Assembly (NCBI GenBank): GCA_030867875.1
Contig: JAOWCC010000936.1
Coordinates: forward strand, 14,020,095-14,084,094
DNA: 64,000 nt
Origin: Actinernus sp. WN-2022
Lineage: Eukaryota; Cnidaria; Anthozoa; Actiniaria; Actinernidae
Reading direction: 5' to 3'
The translations under genes and the position numbers were made by a program. Within the stretch, counting starts at the first letter, position 1. Each line of letters starts with the position of its first letter. This document shows positions 48,429 through 58,826 of the stretch, piece after piece. Under the pieces are notes generated by a model, which was given only the letters and a program-made list of their open reading frames with translations, had not been told where the DNA came from and searched no databases.

Positions 48429-48453
48429 CCCCCCCCCCCCCCCCCCCCCCCCC
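48429..48453. repeat. Poly-C tract
   Basis: 25 consecutive C, followed by further C-rich sequence; absent from the corresponding place in unit 1. Length may be unreliable. Confidence 0.95.
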
Positions 48454-48669
48454 ACCCCCCCATCCACCCCGCCCCCAAACTTCGCTGGACGTTTCTCGTG
48501 CTGAAATCGATATGTGACACTTCCCTAAGGTTTGCGAATGGAATAAAAGTTGGAAGGATTCTCTCAGTAATAACCGTTTTTACAGACAATAATTGTTATA
48601 GAAAACATTAACATTTTTGCACCCTAGACAATTCCATGACAGATTGACAGCAATAGTTGTTAATGCATC

Positions 48670-50035
48670 ATTAGGCCTCCCGTAATGCAACCTCGACCCA
48701 AACTGTATTCGTGCTGTGTCGATTACCTTCATCAGACATTGCATTGAATAAAATCTTCCTGGGCATGCCAAGACAAATGCTAACCGGACTTAACAAATTT
48801 ATTCACAGTAAAAATTTGGATTAAAATAAAATAACGTTAGAAATATGTTAATATGTTTTGTTTTGGGATTTGCCGATATCTGATGCATCGATTGGTCAAG
48901 ATATTATATTAGGTGTCGATTAATAAGTCAGTCGCATATTCTTAAGTATGGTCTTACTCAAATGTTTAAAATAGTCTACAAAGTGTAGAACTCTAATGTG
49001 CAAACCTCCATAGAAGTTTTAAAAGGATGAAGTAAGATTTTAAAAAAACTCCGAAAGCTGCCTGGGCCTGACAAAGTTACCCAATGATCTGACACGGCGA
49101 ACATAGACAAGCGTGGTTTGCACATCAAAACTATATATAACTATATGTTTCTAACATAGACTATGAAATGATTGAGATTTATAGCTCTAATGACTGGATG
49201 AATTTACGTTTGCTGTTCAGATATTGATTCAGTCTTTGCTCTTTCTATACTCGTATTGGATAGACATTATTGGCGAGTCTAGTCTACAGGTACTAGTGTC
49301 TACACTGCGGGGTGGTGAACATGTAATTAGTTTGATCTTCATGTCCAAGCACAAACCACTTTCATAGATTTGTCGGTCCAGAGGCCGTATTATTGCCGGG
49401 ATTTATGTAGTTTATCGAAGACCATTAATGCCTTTCGATATACACAGATTAATGAGTGTCTCTTAAGCCCATTGTGAGCTTAACGCTGGACTCGGCAGTA
49501 CATGTTCACTCTACTATTCGAATGTAATTTAGTACTTGGTTGAAATTGATGTTTCAGCAATCAAGCATCTTCTTGCAAACCCAGCTGTGTTAATATGCTA
49601 TCTGCTTCTTGAAGGAACCTTTGAATTCACTGTTATGCCACTTCTCTTCAGGAGTCTTTACAAATCGTCGCAGAGATAAGTGACTGGTGTTTCTGAAAAC
49701 TATCGGTTTTTCCACGGAGAAACCGCGTCAGCAGACAGTCAAAAGAATCGCAGTTACCTCACGAGAACTATTATATGCTCAAACAACTTACCTGGTTCGA
49801 CAAACGGCTGTAGGGGTAGAAATACTAGAAGGAAGTAAAGCGGTGTGAATGAATTCATGCTCGCTTCTAGTACATATTGAAAATGAAATGCGTGGCAACC
49901 AGATCTTGGTAGATAGTCATTAAAGGAACAGTGCCAAGGTAATGCGCACGCGTAACACGTGATTGTTAATAATGAGAAAGACAATGGAAAATCACTGATC
50001 TGGAACGACCTTTGGAATTTTAGCCGGCACGAAAT
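48670..50035. other. Unit 2-specific sequence, no gene
   Basis: Replaces the 44.70-44.95 kb stretch of unit 1. Apart from the 49,611-49,731 internal duplicate I see no element ends and no domain-bearing frame. Confidence 0.5.
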
Positions 50036-52453
50036 ATAGAGTTAATAGTTTTGTAATTTGCATCAGTTGAAAAGTTCAGGATTTAGAATCGTATAAACTT
50101 CTCACTGAACCATTAGATAGTGCTTCGAAGATCTACATGTATAGTATTCGGGATAATAGTTTAGGAATCCACTCGGCAATGCCGACTCATAAACAAACAA
50201 CTTCTGTGTGAATTATAATATATATTCCATTCTACTGCAGTTTCGCGAAGTGAAAGCGAAACTACGGGGAAACTAACGTTCTGCCTTCATAGCTTTAGGG
50301 CTTTGTGATTTTAGGGTTAGTTGTTATATAATTATAAGAGCGCTTCCACTACAAAATTGGGGAAGGTTTTGCTAAATAGCGAGGCCTTGAACTATACCGA
50401 GCGAAGGCCGTGCTGTCACTTCAATAAGTACACGCGATCGAATAATAGTATATTCAGCGACTTTCAAGCAGAGTAAATGTCTCCCCTACATTCTCAATGT
50501 CTCCAAGTTTCCTAGGCCGTTCAACATCTCCCTCTCAAATGCTTTGGACGAAACTGCCAGGAGACGGAAGCTTTCTTCTGTGGCCATTAATTCCTCCGCT
50601 CGACGAACCGTCCAAGGGCACTGAATTCAGAGTCAAAAATACTAGCAAAAATTACAGACGAACGAAATACCATCTTAAATCCTAGGATATAAAACTAAAT
50701 TACTATTCTAAATAGGTATAAGGTCAAATGAAACTTAGGCAAAGCCGATGGAAGAGGATTTCTTTCACGTATCAAATCTCTCCCCATCTCTTGATTTCTG
50801 GACATCCCAACCAAAATTCAAACATTCGCGCATGCGCAGTAAGAATCGCACTGTTCCTTTTACTACCATTAGCCCAGATTAAATTCCAAACTGTGAGGTC
50901 ACGAATGAACAAGAGCCCGTCGACTGCGTCACATCCGAACTGAACGAATGCGACGCAGGCTGGCTAGGCTAAGCTTTCACCCGGACCACAATGTAGCGAT
51001 ACTTACTGTGATGTCACACAGGCCAGTCATGCCACATTTTTGTATTCTGTGGTTAGCAGAAACGAAGCGTGAACGCAGTCAGTTGCTTATAAATATCACA
51101 GGTCGGTATTCATCGCCAAATTACTTTCTTGTTCTTCCAAACTGCAAGCAAGCCCTTTCATCGAAGCTTATATGCTCTTAACTTATAAGTCTTATAAAAG
51201 AATTAGGATATGGAAGCAGTATATATGTAATTAAATATTTTTGTTTTTCTCCTATGTAAATTAAAGAAGTTGATTTTTAATTTTACTGTAAACACTACTT
51301 ATTCATTTAACACACGCCGTTTACAATTTAGTCTGATGTTCTGTTATACTGCAGGTTCCGAGTACTAATAGATGATTGTCTCAAATGTATGTTTGTATTT
51401 GTAGCATATTATAAGTTGTATCGTGTCCATCCTGTGATGGAGCTATCACTATATTTCTTTACTGTTCTTTGTACCCTGCGGCTCTTTATCGCAGCTCGCT
51501 GCCTCGCGGCTCTTTTCTCTTGAAGTCATGTTAAATGTATTCGTGGTCAATTTGTGTTCCTCTGTGTAACTTTATCTACTGTTATCGTCCTCATTAATTA
51601 TTCATCAGGAAACCAACCAACCATGTGCCCAGAATTCGATCACATGACGATCCTTGACACCTCGGAAAGTACTCCCAGAACTCCCAGGGGTACATTCAAC
51701 CATTTTTTCACAGTCCAAGGACTGAATTAATTTTGTTCCAGTCCAAGGACTTGATCAAAATTAATTCAGGCCTTGGACTGGAAAAAAAAATATTGAATGT
51801 ACTTCTGGGAGTACAGGTCCGGGGTTTCAAGGATCGTCATGTGTTCGAATTCTCGGCACATCTCAACATCAATGTTTTCTTTTCTAGTGGAATAGCAAAT
51901 CTTGTGGCCTCCAAAGCGGCAATTTTGTTCTCTCTTGCGTTCATCCATTCCCCAAATACTTTTACTACCCAACTGTTCTTTTAACGCGTTAACAGTGTCA
52001 GTGGTACAGCTTTTAACAACATATCAGTGATAACGACCCAACTCATATTATATTTTCCAACTATTAGGTTCATTCAATCAACCATTTTATAATGATTATA
52101 TATGTTTTATAAATTAATAATGCGTTTAAAATAGCAGCTTGAGGATGTTTGTATTATATTTCGTGATTAGAAAATAGGAAGTTGATGGTGTCATCTGAAG
52201 GGACTTTCCCTCTAGAGTACTATGTCTAAACATGTCTATTGTATTAAGGTCGTGTGATCGTCATATGACTAACACCTGATTATTAGGTATAAAAATAGTT
52301 AAGTAAGATTTACTACAATATTTTAAAGAAGATTTTACCCAAAAGGTTACTCAGACTTATATCACTTATGGAAATATTATCAACACAACTGAGTCGTGAA
52401 TATATTATAACTATATATAAAAATATAATCTTAGTATAGAATATATAAAATAA

Positions 52454-53014
52454 GTTGACTTGCCCTTTTTGTGATCAACAATTGGAATATAGTATAATAA
52501 ATAAAAGAGAGGATGATCTATGTTGTGATAATAAACAAATAATTAAGGACGATGGTATAGTCAACTGTTATGATAAAGCACCTGAATATATTGATTTTAA
52601 TAAAAATAAATATAGAATAAAGAGAAAATCAATTTACCATCGGAAGTATCATTTGTGTCATATTTTTAATAATAAATTTGATTTACGTTATACTGAATGT
52701 GAAAACATCCTCAATACTTTCAAACAACTAGAAAATGCGTTAGATCAAGCTATGTGTGAATTAGAGAGACCTGAAAATATATCCTATTTTAGATTATCTA
52801 TGTTATAAGCTGTTTCAATTAAAGTATTATGAAAACCACAATCCAAAATATAAAGCTAATATGTATAAATGTGTCAGACCCATTGGTAAGAAGACCCTTC
52901 AACAATATGAATTATTTGTGGGAGAGAGTATGTGAAATAAATAAATGGCTTTGTATAAAGACTAATAATAATGTTTTTGTGAAGGAATTTAAGAAGAATA
53001 TTGTTACAGTTTAG
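52454..53014 (+). pseudogene. VLTF3-like viral late transcription factor, broken
   Basis: Resembles the poxvirus-type VLTF3 (A2L-like) late gene transcription factors found in nucleocytoplasmic large DNA viruses and PLVs. The N-terminus has a zinc-ribbon start (TCPFCDQQ, then a CC pair at about residue 23). DNKQIIKDDGIVNC follows, then the hallmark RRKS/RIKRKSIYHRKYHL motif (about residues 52-68) and a helical stretch. The ATG appears lost: the reading begins with a TTG at 52,454, shortly after GAATATATAAAATA, a promoter-like box. After the stop at 52,806 the remainder (PIGKKTLQQYE and WERVCEINKW segments) continues in other frames to about 53,012. At least two frame changes make it non-functional. 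Confidence 0.65.
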
Positions 53015-53029
53015 GACGTTGTAAACGTT

Positions 53030-53489
53030 TTATCGTATTTGATTTGATTTTGGTCACCTATCATACAACAATTTTAGTTCTAATGTAAAGTTTTCGGTGT
53101 CATAAGTCTCTCCGCGTAAATATGAACGTATTTGATTTAGAATTTTTTGATAACTCGTATAAGCAAATTTAGACATTTCTATTTTCCTGTTATAGTTCTT
53201 CAGCTTTAATAATCCTTGTATGATTACTCCTAATCCCCCTACAGCGCCTATAATAATCGGGTTTAGTGTTATCGCCCCAGTTACAGTACTTGTACTGACT
53301 AATTAATACGATGCTAGTTAAGTTCAGAAATATATTAACCTTCTTAAAGTGTTTATACGCCTGCTTATAATACCAAGTCTTCTTATGATAATAAGCATAT
53401 AATTTCTTCGACGTCTCAACCTCTGTTTCACTCAGATTTCCATCTATATGATTGAAATGGAATACACTAATTTTACTCGTTTTACTCAT
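53030..53489 (-). pseudogene. Two-membrane-segment PLV protein (SLATT-like), frameshifted
   Basis: It begins at ATG 53,489, just behind an AATATAGGA sequence. The order is a short polar N-terminus, a basic helix with KKTWYYKQAYKHFKK, a first hydrophobic segment (VNIFLNLTSIVLI), then after a frame change near 53,280 a second one (NPIIIGAVGGLGVIIQGLL). A basic cytoplasmic-type helix with NYNRKIEMSKFAYTSYQKIL and IRSYLRGE ends at a stop near 53,050. Two membrane helices flanked by amphipathic charged helices recall SLATT-domain pore or effector-like membrane proteins. That functional reading is inference. One frameshift disables it. Confidence 0.55.
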
Positions 53490-53522
53490 TCCTATTATAT
53501 TATTATGTTAGATTATATGAAA

Positions 53523-54880
53523 TCATATAAATTGTTGATACATCTGTTTGTATTCACCATCATTAATCAAACCGTCATTATAAAGCTTATCAAGTATCTC
53601 AACAGCTTCGTTTGAGATCTCCTTACTATTATTTCCCGCATTTTTAGATGCAATTATTAATTCTAACCTTTCACATAATTCATTAGGATTACCAAAATAC
53701 TTTATTTTACCTTTATTACAACCACCTAACTTTTTTCCTAAACCGATCTTACCACTTTTGGTTATATATGGAGAGATTTCCGACAGCTCAATCAATTTAT
53801 TAAAGATTATTTGAGCATTCTTTTAGGATTGTACCGTTTTGTTAATAATTCTATAAAGGAATGATCAATTTTATGGCTCAATACTTTTTTACCATTTTTG
53901 TATGTTTCAAGCCTCATCTCAAGTAGTTTAGCGGGATCAATATATAAGTTTCCAAACATATAATCAGATCCTATTTTTAGACCAGTACCGCTTGTTTTTT
54001 TAGATGATTTTAATGTCTTAAGTACGTCCTCTTCTGGAACAAAAGTGACTTCCTTTGGTGTTTCTGATTTTAGTTTTTGTACTTCCTTAGAGTATTTATT
54101 TAATGTTGCTTTTTGGTTACCTATAGTGTTTTTATTGTTGTATATGACTTAGACTCTATGATTTGTTCATTCAATAGGCAATATTCGTATTCTCACGGAC
54201 GAGCTGGAACGAACACTCAATGGAGGCTCGTGCGGGGGAATTCGCTAAAAACTATTTAGCATTAGAAAATATTCCCCCGCATGAGCCTCCATTGAGTGCT
54301 CGTTCCAGCTCGTCCGTGAGAATACGAATATTGCCTATTCTTTTATGTGTTTTTTATTGAGTATTCTGAAGGTATTTCTTTTAAACTCGGGTCAAACCTT
54401 AATTTTTCTAATCACTTAGTTTCGAATATTCCAAAAATTGGTTTTATCTTCTTCGATTTCACACCACCAATAGCCCCCTCATCATATCCTATATTCTCTT
54501 CATCATCTTCCTCAATTGGATCGTAATGTAATGGTAATTTACCAATCCATGATTCTAAACCTTTAGTAGATCCTTGTGTTGAGATGGCTTCAGTTAATGT
54601 ATCAATTGCTTCAGTAATATTCACTTGATTTTCCTGTAGCTGTTCAATCATTTTATCTTGTCTCTTCTCAGTTGCCCTTTGTGCCTTCTCGATTGAAGAT
54701 GTCATAGGTTGGTATAGCTTTTCACCAGCTTCTTGTAATGCTTGATCACCTAACTTCTTATCTAGTAATCGTTGTTTTAAGATTTTCCTATTTTTCAAGA
54801 ACGTGTCAATTAAATTTGCTCTTTCTTCTACTGATTTAACAGTTCTGAACGAATTTTTTACTCTAACTTAGCGTAACTTT
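53523..54880 (-). pseudogene. Coiled-coil PLV protein with conserved C-terminal module, split by a MITE
   Basis: One minus-strand gene in three pieces. The N-terminal piece (about 54,880-54,412) is a long charged coiled coil (KNRKILKQRLLDKKLGDQAL, EKAQRATEKRQDKMIEQLQE, EAIDTLTEAIS), then an acidic EEDDEENIGYDEG stretch and FGIFE. The middle piece (54,170-53,820) has GNLYIDPAKLLEMRLETYK and SFIELLTKRYN. The C-terminal piece (53,795-53,523) has the module NPNELCERLELIIASKNAGN and EAVEILDKLYNDGLI. I know this architecture from PLV-type elements of cnidarians and other invertebrates, function unknown; the coiled coil suggests a structural or scaffold role. A palindromic MITE at 54,173-54,339 and several frame changes break it. 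Confidence 0.65.
54173..54339. mobile_element. Palindromic MITE inside a viral gene
   Basis: AATAGGCAATATTCGTATTC and TCACGGACGAGCTGGAACGA, ACTCAATGGAGGCTC are mirrored at the right end with very few differences. The central loop is about 30-40 bp. 167 bp. Its GC-rich arms contrast with the AT-rich viral sequence around it, so it landed after integration. Target duplication unclear. Confidence 0.9.
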
Positions 54881-54919
54881 TTGAAATCATATATAAATCG
54901 ATTCATTTTGGTAAGTTTA

Positions 54920-55577
54920 TTAATCTGTAGCTAAGTAAAAACCATCAAAAAATTTCCTATATATCTCGGGAATATGCTTAGAAGTTTTATCTAAAACCAT
55001 GAAATTATATGTTTTCGAATTGTTTTCTACTTATATTTTTACAATTATCATCAGCTATGTCTGATATCCTTATTATCTAATCCACCAAATAATAAAAACA
55101 TTTAGTATTTCTCCGAACATATTTTGGTACATCATAGTAACTTTGACATAAATATATACAATTGCAGTTTTTATTTCTAGATAATGAGAAGTATTCCTTG
55201 ACATTATTCATGTTTTTATTATCTATCTTAATATCATCAAATACGATAACTTTATTAGTGTCATCATCTAGTTCTTCAATAGGTGTGATATCTTCTGGAT
55301 CACATAATTCAATATTACATATAGCATCATCTTCTACCTCGTCATTAATAATGTCATGAAATTCTTGTATCAATTGATATTTATCTTGCTGTGGATTTAA
55401 TGTATAAATTTTACAAAAAATCATAATTCATCCATTTTATTAGCATATTTATTAACAAGTTTGTCTTCCCTTGACCAGTGCTACCAACTAGCATATAATG
55501 GCAATTGGGTATTAGGAAGTTGTGTTTTGGTTTCTTATTTTCTCTTTCGACATCATCAAAGTTGATTATATCCATAG
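54920..55577 (-). pseudogene. FtsK/HerA-type genome-packaging ATPase, frameshifted
   Basis: Packaging ATPase of the PLV/adenovirus-like/NCLDV A32 lineage, which pumps genome into the capsid. ATG at 55,577 (minus). The first frame has PNCHYMLVGSTGQGKTNLL, an unambiguous Walker A. A frame change near 55,420 leads into 55,424-55,077, with KIYTLNPQQDKYQLIQEF, an acidic linker, and NKVIVFDDIKI, the Walker B with paired Asp. FSLSRNKNCNCIYLCQSYYD follows, matching the sensor region of this family (R/H..N......LCQSY). Another frame change follows near 55,080, and the C-terminus (with SKHIP and DGFYLATD) ends near 54,930. Catalytic motifs remain visible but the reading frame is broken at least twice. 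Confidence 0.8.
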
Positions 55578-55602
55578 TTTATATAATGTATGTATATAAT
55601 AT
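55578..55602. promoter_or_regulatory. Divergent viral promoter between ATPase and virion gene
   Basis: Only 25 bp separate the ATPase ATG (minus) and the next ATG (plus). The plus strand reads TATATAATATATG into the 55,603 start and the minus strand TTATATAAACTATG into the ATPase start. Both start codons therefore have their own copy of the TATATAA box. Confidence 0.6.
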
Positions 55603-56210
55603 ATGAGTTATACACGATTCGGAACAATTGATAGAAATGTGGGAGAGAATACGATAGACATAAATCAGTTTGTACCAATAAGATTTGTATCTTATATTGT
55701 GAAAGAAATATCAAATGTGTGGAGCCATAGTGATACAGACTGGATAGACATACCAGACTATGAAATACAAATAAATCCCAAAAATTAATAATATAATGAG
55801 ATTATCATGCAACCTTTATATTGGAAATGATAGAAACGGAGCAATTTTTGGGTTTCGTTGGGTGTTAATTACAGTAATAAGTCCAACCCATCACTTACAA
55901 GCAATTATCGGTGTAAATAGTTTGCCAAATGCAGTACTTGGAAATATAATCTAGTTTTGCTGTTCAACCATCAAGAGATCCAGAAACATCAGTTTGTATT
56001 TCAGATATATCATTTAATAAACCTTTTAGTACTGAGTTACATATATATAAATTACAATGTAAAATAACAGATACTGGAACAATGACATTAAATAAGTTTT
56101 ATAACGATGCTAATGCAGCTTGGAATGCCTATACAAAGTTAACAACGAGATTACAGGGATGACTAAATCTTCTCAGTCTGGTGTTAATATATACACATCA
56201 GAATAATATA
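55603..56210 (+). pseudogene. PLV virion-like protein(s), decayed
   Basis: It opens with MSYTRFGTIDRNVGENTIDI at a TATATAATATATG start and reads 61 codons to a stop at 55,786 (VPIRFVSYIVKEISNVW, DTDWIDIPDYEIQI). After it, open segments in other frames run to about 56,160 (WVLITVISPTHHLQAIIGVN; then DISFNKPFSTELHIYKLQCK, ITDTGTMTLNKFYNDANAAW). Whether these belong to one long gene or two cannot be decided. The start shares the MSY..FGT leader with the collagen-like gene at 56,226, which suggests that both products attach to the virion by a common N-terminal peptide. No known domain recognised. Confidence 0.45.
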
Positions 56211-56225
56211 CGTATATAATATAAA

Positions 56226-56692
56226 ATGAGCTATTCAATATTTGGAACACTATATAATGATGATAAAGGTAATCAGATTCAAGGTCATAAAGGCGATCAA
56301 GGAATTCAAGGAATTCAAGGTCCTAAAGGCAATCAAGGAATTCAAGGATTCGAGGTCCTAAAGGCCCTAAAGGCGATGCAATAAGTGTTATGTACGGCAG
56401 TCAAACGTTTAACTATGCTATTTTTTTAATGAAAGGGGTAAATTGGTCCTCATCTAATAACGTATCTACGTTTATGATTGATCAAAATCCTTATATGACT
56501 AATGTCACTCCAGAGCCAAAGCATAGAGTATGGAGGATCATCGAGACATTCCCACCAAATTCAACAGAAAAACTAACCATGACTCTACCAATTAACAATG
56601 ATAATTTGAATGAAGGTTGTGAATCTTACACAGTTAGGGTTGAAGCTTATGCCAGCACTGGAACCATAACATTAAGCTCTTTATTAAATTAA
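56226..56692 (+). pseudogene. Collagen-like viral fibre protein, one frameshift
   Basis: ATG at 56,226 follows CGTATATAATATAAA. MSYSIFGTLYNDDKG is the leader. Then come uninterrupted Gly-X-Y triplets (GHKGDQGIQGIQGPKGNQGI) at 56,283-56,350. A frame change near 56,352 separates this from a further GPKGPKGDA stretch, read in the frame that continues to 56,692. The C-terminal part (about 100 residues from MYGSQTFNYAIFLMKGVNWS) is a compact, beta-rich-looking domain ending in STGTITLSSLLN. Leader, collagen shaft and globular head are the usual layout of viral fibres that trimerise through the Gly-X-Y part. Receptor or host role is inference. Confidence 0.65.
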
Positions 56693-57060
56693 CAGGACTT
56701 AAGTTTTATATCAAACACATCGAAAAGTGGAAGAATGCAATCTACAAACACAGGCTTTCAAGAGCTAACTAAAGTATAACAACATCTGCCAACAACAACA
56801 CAGGTAAATTATCATTTTCATTGAGCCATAGTCACTCAACAAATCAGATAATTAATATTTACGTAGGGATCGTCAAAGAAGTGCTATACACAAACAAATT
56901 TATGAATCGTTCTGTATTCGATGAATTTTTTATCTAGTTAAAGATGCAATAAACACAACTGTTAATAAAATGGTTGGTAACATTGTAGGTCAAAAACTTG
57001 AATATACAAGAGTAGGACCAATTAATGTTCGAATAATTAACAATTATTCACCGAAATAGT
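56693..57060 (+). pseudogene. Decayed PLV reading frame, unknown product
   Basis: Short open pieces in different frames on the plus strand: SKSGRMQSTNTGFQELTK near 56,725, LSFSLSHSHSTNQIINIYVG near 56,810, and VKDAINTTVNKMVGNIVGQK followed by LEYTRVGPINVRIINNYSPK, ending with a stop at 57,058. AT content and codon choice match the viral block. No domain recognised. The host-like insertion starts just after it. Confidence 0.35.
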
Positions 57061-57323
57061 TATTATATTTTCTGTCAGAAAGTTCAAGAATGCATTTCCA
57101 AGTAAGAGGTAAATAGACTTCGCGCGCGAGATCGAGATGTGGAACTAAAACGGCGCGAGAAAAGTCACATGACAACATCAGGCGATCAAAGAATCACAAA
57201 TGTCAATGTGTCTCGTGTGTTCAATCAATCCAGCGTGGATCTCAAGGTGAAAATCACTGTTTTGTCCCAGTATCTAGTATCTTTACTGATGGACCAAAAA
57301 GGGAAAGTTCAGTTCCTCATTCT

Positions 57324-58659
57324 TCACAGGTTTTGCTGGCTGTTGCTACCTGGAAGATTTAAATTGAAGTTGAAATTGCAGTTGTGAAACGTGCCGCCAG
57401 GAACCAAGCCATGAACAAGATGCTGGCCATCAAAGGACAAATTTCCAGCTGTGGTTGTAATCGATGCTGCTAGTGGTATTTGAGTGGAGGATGTAACAGC
57501 ATTCGTTTGAGGAACCACAACACTTTGGTGATCAGTATGGGAACCAGAATCGAAGACGTTTGCAAGCTCGTGAGACATGTTTTTGAACTGCTGAAACGTC
57601 GGGGTGTCACAGTAACTCTCGATACTTGCTTCGCTCTGGTGACCGGTAATTGCCTTAATATGTCGACTTTCGATGTTTGCAGCAGACAAAACTGTTACTG
57701 TAGTCGCTCTGATGTAGTGATTTGTTAAGTTCGGCTTTATTCCAGCTCTTGAAGTCATGCCGCGAAACATATTTTCGAGAGTATTGTGGCCGAGAGGACT
57801 CGAGCCAAACCAAACTGAATCGTTCACAGGATTGAAAGATTTGCAGGCACTTCTTGGTCTTTGAAAGAGACTGCTGCATTCAGGATTCAGGTGGGAAATA
57901 TATTTCTCGATTAGTTGGACTGGGCATCGTTTGGAGCCAGGTCTCTCAAAGATTTTCCCGTTAGAGGCGTCTTCTTTGTCTTCTAGACCTCCTTGGTGGT
58001 TTTTTGTTGACAACCATTCGGCGTTTTTCTCAAAACAAGCATGTTTTTCTTCATCATCTGCTGGTTTTCTCTTCCTCTCTTGCCGAGAAACAAAGACATG
58101 AAAAACCATGCCGTTTGCTGTAATTTGTGCGGCTGGAGTGTGTCAATCTCGACGAGCCCGTCTTCCTCGTACAGCTTCGCAACGATTTCCTTCGTCAATG
58201 GTTGTTTGTGTACAGTTGGAGCAATATTGCCATTCCTGCTGAGGGTTTTCAAAAAATTACTGAGAGTTTTATTGGCTTCGGTAAACTGGCTGTCTCCAAC
58301 AATGGAAAAAGGTTTACTTAGTGGAGGACTTCTTAAGTAACGATCCATCGCTGCACGAATCGAGGTAAGCGATGTCTTGTCGTAAAAATTCCCGTCGCGT
58401 TTTCTTGCCGACAAATCTTGTTGTAGTTGGAACCATTCTGCAAAACATTTCAAAACTAACTTTCAATGTTTTCGCGTAACGCAACATTTGTAAACAACAT
58501 TTTGTAAATGTTTTCTTTAGTAAAGTTGTGGGAAAATGTAAAAACCTACCTGTGAATACGGCTAAACCGAATGTCGTTGCTTTTTGTGTTCGTGGGTACA
58601 GCTGCTTCGTTTATAGCCAAAATTTCTTCCTCCGAGACGGCAGCAAACCGCGAAGCCAT
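57324..58659 (-). pseudogene. DUF3504 (Crypton-type) tyrosine recombinase A
   Basis: Two exons on the minus strand. Exon 1, 58,659-58,550, starts MASRFAAVSEEEILAINEAA and ends at CACAG/GTAGGT. Exon 2, 58,437-57,324, begins after TTTTGCAG with EWFQLQQDLSARK. The N-terminal SAM-like domain has LTSIRAAMDRYL. The catalytic half has KRCPVQLIEKYISHL, SPLGHNTLENMF, TNHYIRATTVTVL (the H-x-x-R box), IKAITGHQSEASIESY (the GH and the nucleophilic Tyr), then a Ser/Thr-rich tail with NCNFNFNLNLPG. All catalytic residues of the C-terminal box are present. Two single-base shifts break it, one in an A run in exon 1 and one near 58,060. It cuts and rejoins DNA through a 3'-phosphotyrosine link in its family. 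Confidence 0.75.
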
Positions 58660-58826
58660 TTTGTCTCCAAGCTACAAATCAGGGAATATGATATCTTATT
58701 ATACGACTTGGCGTTTTCGAGTGCAAATACGGGCTAAAACGAGTGCAAATATGAGACGGTATTACACGGGTCACAAACCGGTTTTCGCCGGTTTACCAGC
58801 TGACCGTAATACTGTATCGACGTTAA

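Larger units (their letters stand above)
47564..52020 (+). repeat. Segmental duplication, unit 2
   Basis: Second copy of the 43.24-46.99 kb segment. It contains a pure C run at 48,429-48,453 and, at 49,611-49,731, a third partial copy of the 44,380-44,490 / 48,300-48,425 block (CTTGAAGGAACCTTTGAATT to GAAACCGCGTCAG). It ends abruptly at 52,020, where the provirus begins. Confidence 0.9.
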
